Assembly (NCBI GenBank): GCA_032358165.1
Contig: JAALGY010000051.1
Span: 1,240,001 to 1,304,000, forward strand
Direction of reading: 5' to 3'
DNA: 64,000 nucleotides
DNA from: Diplosphaera chodatii
Taxonomy: Eukaryota > Chlorophyta > Trebouxiophyceae > Prasiolales > Stichococcaceae
In this document: piece by piece, positions 59,347 through 64,000 of the stretch
Layout: the number at the start of each line of letters is the position of its first letter
How positions within the stretch are numbered: position 1 is the stretch's first letter
The notes under the pieces: model-generated
Databases searched by the model: none
What the model was told of the DNA's origin: nothing
What the model saw: only the letters and a program-made list of their open reading frames with translations
Position numbers and translations under genes: made by a program

Positions 59347-61723
59347 TCAGTTCACTGCCTTTGGCGGCTTAATGATCGGCGCGGGCACCCGCAGCACTGC
59401 TCGCACCTGTAAGCAACCACCCAACACGTGATGGTGTCCTACCACATAGGGGCCGTGCAGGCCAAAGCAGCATCTTGAACTTGCCTCGCACGGGTGAGAG
59501 CACAGGCAGATTTGATTGTGTCTCGACCAATGGTGCATGATGGAACAGGAACTGACGGACAGGCAGAAGTGATGAAGCCGCACCGCAAGATAGACCTCCT
59601 CACGGATGTAGAACAGGATAGCTGCCGCCAGGACTGACTGCACGATCTTGGCCCTCAACCCATTGTAGAAGCCCGCCAGCCCTGCAGGAGCACAGCCAGC
59701 CTGGGGTCGTCACCATGCAGCGACATCGGCTGGATGAGGCAAGTTCAGCCGGTGGCGGTGGGGCGCCAAGGTCTGGAGGAGCATGCATCAGGCAACTTGT
59801 TCGCCGCTGGCAGGTGGGGTGGCGCGCACCGTCGTTCTTGTAGATGCGCAGGAGGGCGTCCAGGGTCCCGGTGTACTGGTGCTCGGCCGCGTCCGTCTTG
59901 GACTGCGACATGAGCCGCGACTTGATGAGCAGCAGCGGGTACGTCACCACCGTCGCCCCCAGCTTCGCCAGCGCGCCGATCAGGAAGATCTGCAGGACCG
60001 GCGGGCCACAGGTCAGCTACCAGACAGCCAGAGCAGGCCTGCGCTTGAGTGCGTACGTACTCCAGCAGCAGGGAACCCCTGAGGCAGGCTGCCCTGCGTC
60101 ACCTGCAGATGTCAGTGTCGCCTCGTGAAGCATCGCTGACTTCCATCAAGGGACAGGGGCGCTCTGGCAAGTAGAACCCTGCACACCCACCTGGAAGCCG
60201 GTGGGCGCAATGGCTGAGCCCTTGCGGCCGGCCTTGGTGCGCGCCTCCCTGATGCGTGCCAGCAGCCACTCAAAAAGGACATACTGCACCGTCGGGTTGC
60301 ACACCATCACCAGCGACGGCAGCACGCCCTTCCAGAAGCCCTGCACACAAAAATGCGGGGGACCCACTTCAGCCCAAAATTTGTGCACAATGTCAAAGGC
60401 AGCTGCCCAGCCATGCTGTGCAGGCGTGGAGATATGTTTTCAGAGGATGATTGACATTTGGATGTATACCCACCGTGATCCCATCATGCTTGAATATCTC
60501 CTGCGCGACGGCGAGCGGCCCAACACGCTTGACAGGGTCGTCGGGCGACACGAGTGGGTTCCCCCGCTTGTGCTTGTTCGACTGCATCCGTGTGGCAACC
60601 ACCCTGCAGCCAGTGGCGATCGGGTTTACAGATGCCGACAAGCGCTGGAAGCACCAGGAGCAGCTGCATACAGTGCACAAGTGATCGACGACAGGTCAAC
60701 CGATGGTGCTTGGCTTTGTGTCGTTGCATCTCTGTCGATAACAGTGTACTGGCATGTTGTGCTACGCACAGTGGATACATGGCATGCTGTGCTTCCACCT
60801 ACTAGGTACTGCTGTACGGCGGCATGCCGTGCTGTTCCTTGCCAAGCAGCAATTGCCATGGCGAGTGCTGACTACTGTGACCTCCAGAAGCCTCACCAGA
60901 TGGGGTTGGTGAGCAGCACGTTGCCGCACCCAGCGGCGGCGGCCACCGCCAGGCTGGCACCGATCCCCAGCTCCTCCTGCCGCAGGCTGCCGGCGCCCGC
61001 CTGGGTGCCCGCCAGCAGGTGTTTCCGCTTCACCGCGGCGTCCCGCAACAACGAGTACCTGCAAGCAGCCGCCTCGATGATCCCAGAAGCCAGAATAGGA
61101 CGACAGGGCGGGTGGCGTTGCGGTGGTGTCATGCGCTCAAGGCCTCATGCACATGTTTCAACTGCTGGGGCTGTGCGTATGATCTATACAAGGACGCACA
61201 GATAGAAGTACACGCCCTGAGACACGGCCGTGCCCAGGATGGAGGCCTGCAGCCCGGAGTATAGTCCCTTGATGCCGACGCTCTTCACAGCCTGTCCGGC
61301 GTTTACAACGCACAGGTCAGTGGCTACTTTTGTCCAGGTAGGGACCACACGAAGTGTCATATCACGAGATCGTTACAGATGGTTGAGTCCTCACATCGAG
61401 GATGTCTGCGAAGGCACCGCGGGGCGTCTTCTGCACCACCAGCGGCTGGCTGTTGCCGCCCTTGGGCGAGGGCGACAGCGGCGAGGGTGCTTCCGCAGCG
61501 CCCTGCGGTGCCTTCTGCCGTGTGGCTTGCATCGTCGAGATGGTCATTAGGGGGTATGTGGCCAGCAACGCCACGATGCCGCCTGCAAAATGTTTCAGAG
61601 CATCAGGATGCATCACTGTAACTTCGCAACCTGCGCAGCATCGATGGCGCTATTGCATCGACTGCACTGTCGAAGCCCACCTGCCGCCCCTGACACCCCT
61701 TCCACCACCGCATCAGATGCCAT
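59347..61723 (-). CDS. PXN: Peroxisomal NAD-type carrier (PXN/PMP34 branch of SLC25)
   Basis: Six-helix mitochondrial-carrier-family protein. The start at 61723 encodes MASDAVVEGVSGAAG, and the next exon GGIVALLATYPLMTISTMQA, the short N-terminus of the plant peroxisomal NAD carrier. The three signature motifs are YPLMTISTMQ, NPIWVVATRMQSNKHK and YPLLLIKSRLMSQSK. NPIW and YPLL-IKSRL are typical of PXN/PMP34 rather than ADP/ATP or phosphate carriers. Other exons have VGIKGLYSGLQASILGT, FWKGVLPSLVMVCNPTVQYV then LFEWLL, and GFYNGLRAKIVQSVLAAAIL then FYIREEVYLAV; the end is APIIKPPKAVN. A loop rich in Pro/Ser after helix 1 (APSPLSPSPKGG) is unusually long. The likely cargo is NAD, AMP or CoA exchanged across the peroxisomal membrane; this rests on motif resemblance. 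About nine exons. Confidence 0.85.
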
Positions 61724-62200
61724 GCTGGCGCCTGTGCGAAGTGGCTGGACCTCTGTCCGTCAGCTGCGCAGTGCTCAAGTCAGGCACGAAGGGTTGCGTC
61801 CAATCGTCCTGGCCGAAGCTCCTGTTGTCTCTCGAGTCCTACTTTCCTGATCGGGGGTCGTAACTGCATGCGGTACGACAAGAAGCGAGCAATTCAGTCA
61901 TGAAGCTGTCAACTTGTATGCCACGTCAGCAATGCAGGTTGCAGGCCAATACTTCTGCGAGCCTCCCGGAGTTTGCCATCTGCGACAGTATAGGCGCCAG
62001 ATCCACGTCATAGAGTGATCAATCAGTGAAAGGAGTCTGCACACAAACCTGCACTTGATCAGTGCTTTGATTTTGAAGCCTCTCGCTGCTGATTCAAGGC
62101 AGTATACTCGTCATAGCCACTCATAAGTGTGTACGCTGGCAGCGGTGGATGATCACGTTGTGGAGTTGACAGCCAGAGCTTGGGAGCGCTCTAGATCAGC
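61724..62200. promoter_or_regulatory. Divergent promoter region, carrier/RFC4
   Basis: 477 bp between the opposed start codons of the carrier and RFC4; less GC-rich than the exons. No coding pattern was seen. Confidence 0.45.
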
Positions 62201-64000
62201 ATGTCTACCGCGCCATGGGTGGACAAATAGTGCGCGGCCGCCCTATGCATGCATGCTGCCTGACAGTGAGGGATCGCGTTCTACCATTGCTGTTGTTGTT
62301 GATACAGCGGTATCCTGTGCTGATGTCTGCAGCCGTCCCAAAACTGTGGACGAAGTCGCGCATCAGGAGGAGGTGGTGCAGACGCTGCGACGGGCACTGG
62401 AGACAGCAAATGTGAGAAGCATTGCGCCTGAGCCACTGTCCTGCAACTCCGAGCTCGTGCATAGAGTGCCTGACGCATGTCGCGCTTCGACGAGTAGCTG
62501 AATCGTTGACCGGTGGCAATGCAGCTGCCGCACCTGCTGTTCTATGGGCCGCCCGGCACGGGCAAAACTTCGACAGCGCTGGCAATTGCCCGACAGCTCT
62601 ACGGGTCTGGTCACAAATACAGCCTTTACGATTTGTCCAGTGGCGTCCTACGAACCTGTAAGTCAGAAAGCAGCAAAGCAGAGCGCTTGGCTTGATACGA
62701 TTGTCCTGGCACGTGGCAGGCCAGAGCTGATGAAGGTGCGGGTCATGGAACTGAACGCGTCAGACGAGCGCGGCATTGGCGTCGTGCGCAACAAGATCAA
62801 GCAGTTTGCGTCGTCTGCGATCGGCGAGCCGGCCAAGGGGTACCCTTGCCCGCCCTACAAGCTGCTCATCCTGGACGAGGCTGACTCCATGACACAGGTG
62901 ATGTCATCTCTCCCAGGTCTCCAGCATAGTGACTAAGCCAGCAAAGCTGCAGCTGGAGCCAACAGTGTGAGCTCGATGTTGGCTTTCAAGCGAGCCTCGA
63001 GTCTTGCACACATGCATGTTGCTGCAGGATGCGCAGAATGCACTGCGGCGGACGATGGAGGCGCACTCGAAGATCACGCGCTTCGTCTTCATCTGCAACT
63101 ACATCTCCCGCATCATTGAGCCGCTGGCGTCGCGATGCGCGAAGTTCCGCTTCAAGCCCATGCATGGCGACATCATCGCCGAGCGGATAAACCACATCTG
63201 CAGCAGTGAGCGTCCAGTGCTGTTGGTCCCATGCTGGTTGTGTGGAGGGGTGCATGCCTGCCTGGTGCAGTTGGCATGCTGCCACTGGTGCTCTGTTGCT
63301 CGACAGGTTCGTGCCTCAGCTACATCGACACCATTTGCAATCTTCGGCTGCAAGTGTACAAGGCAAATCCTCCTCGGAAAACATTTAGCCGAACTGAGCT
63401 CCTGGTTAAACATGCAGCGGAGGAGGTTACGATGAACGAGGGCACCTTTGACACGCTGTCACGGGTGGCAAATGGCGACCTCCGAAAGGCAATCACCACC
63501 CTGCAGAGTGCGGTGCGCCTGCGGGGCCCTGCTGTGGCTCCAGCCACCGTGCTGGACGTCGCTGGCGCTGTCCCCAAAGTGAGGCACCCTGTAGTTCGCC
63601 GTTCATGCCCTGTTGTGGCGTCAGCTGCGTGACACCATGCTCAGATAGAAGCAAATGCATCAGCGAGCTAGATCACAAACTGCCGGTAAGGTGTACTTCA
63701 GCGTGCCACTGAAGTGTCCAGCACATGCATATGATGCTACTCCTGCTCACACTGCAGGAAACAGTCCAGAAGCTGCTGGACGCAGCGCGGTCAGGCGGCT
63801 TCCAGGCTGTGCAGCAGGCGGTCAACGACCTCATCGCAGAGGGCTGGCTGGTGCGCAGTGCTTCGTGTCCCGCCCACAGCACTGCCAGCTTTTTGCAAGC
63901 CTGGCGCAGGCAGGCCTTGGCGTCTCGGAGGGTGCAGACGCCGTGACACTATCGAGCTGTGCCTGAGCTGAGGGCAGCATGTCTGTGTCCTCTGCACAGA
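62201..64000 (+). CDS. RFC4: Replication factor C subunit 4, 3' end beyond the window
   Basis: AAA+ subunit of the clamp loader that opens PCNA at primer ends. Exon 1 (62201-62229) encodes [10 protein letters not shown], and exon 2 (62333-62411) [20 protein letters not shown] then ALETAN; the split codon TA/C rebuilds the family motif WVDKYRPK. Exon 3, from 62527, has [20 protein letters not shown] (Walker A). The next exon has [20 protein letters not shown] and [12 protein letters not shown] (Walker B). Then come [20 protein letters not shown] and [20 protein letters not shown] (sensor 1 and SRC arginine finger), [20 protein letters not shown] (sensor 2), and [20 protein letters not shown] then [17 protein letters not shown] and GYPCPP match plant RFC4 closely and separate it from RFC2, 3 and 5. 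The final helical collar exons lie past the window end. Confidence 0.93.

Overview
The window is nuclear DNA of a photosynthetic eukaryote, most likely a chlorophyte green alga; a Chlorella-like or other trebouxiophyte fits, but the genus cannot be fixed from the sequence. The evidence is a GC-rich composition, genes cut into many short exons by introns of roughly 50-300 bp with GT..GCAG borders, plant-type protein families (L-aspartate oxidase NAD pathway, plant-type peroxisomal carrier, FY-type WD40 protein), and a carbonic anhydrase with a thylakoid-lumen style leader. No bacterial operons, transposons, CRISPR arrays, tRNA or rRNA genes were recognised.

Layout: (-) 5' fragment of an unknown membrane protein, 1-237; (+) SF3B4 splicing factor, 1010-3056; (-) secreted alpha/beta hydrolase, 3611-5688; (+) WDR33/FY polyadenylation factor, 6639-10485; (+) folate-receptor-like membrane protein, 11034-12633; (-) listerin (LTN1) E3 ligase, 12842-23200; (+) Kazal-GH9 endoglucanase-like wall protein, 23889-29917; (-) NARG2/ICE2-domain protein, 30419-35902; (+) mitochondrial EF-Tu, 36535-39536; (+) quinolinate phosphoribosyltransferase, about 40329-42007; (-) L-aspartate oxidase, 42293-45682; (-) small conserved plant protein of unknown function, 46530-47798; (+) UTP22/NOL6, 48276-55671; (+) lumen-type alpha carbonic anhydrase, 56918-58951; (-) peroxisomal NAD-type carrier, 59347-61723; (+) RFC4, 62201 to the window end (partial). 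Genes are mostly head-to-head or tail-to-tail with 200-1200 bp gaps.

Functionally this is largely a housekeeping neighbourhood: RNA processing (SF3B4, WDR33, NARG2/ICE2, UTP22), translation and its quality control (EF-Tu, LTN1) and replication (RFC4). Two metabolic themes stand out. Quinolinate phosphoribosyltransferase and L-aspartate oxidase, two steps of the aspartate route to NAD, sit tail-to-tail, and a probable peroxisomal NAD carrier lies 17 kb away. The accessory-looking genes are the Kazal-GH9 protein, whose usual catalytic-base motif DAGD reads EAGG, the folate-receptor-like protein, and the probable Tat-routed carbonic anhydrase.

Exon borders were placed by eye from splice consensus, phase and family conservation; most are good, but several starts and some middle exons remain provisional.
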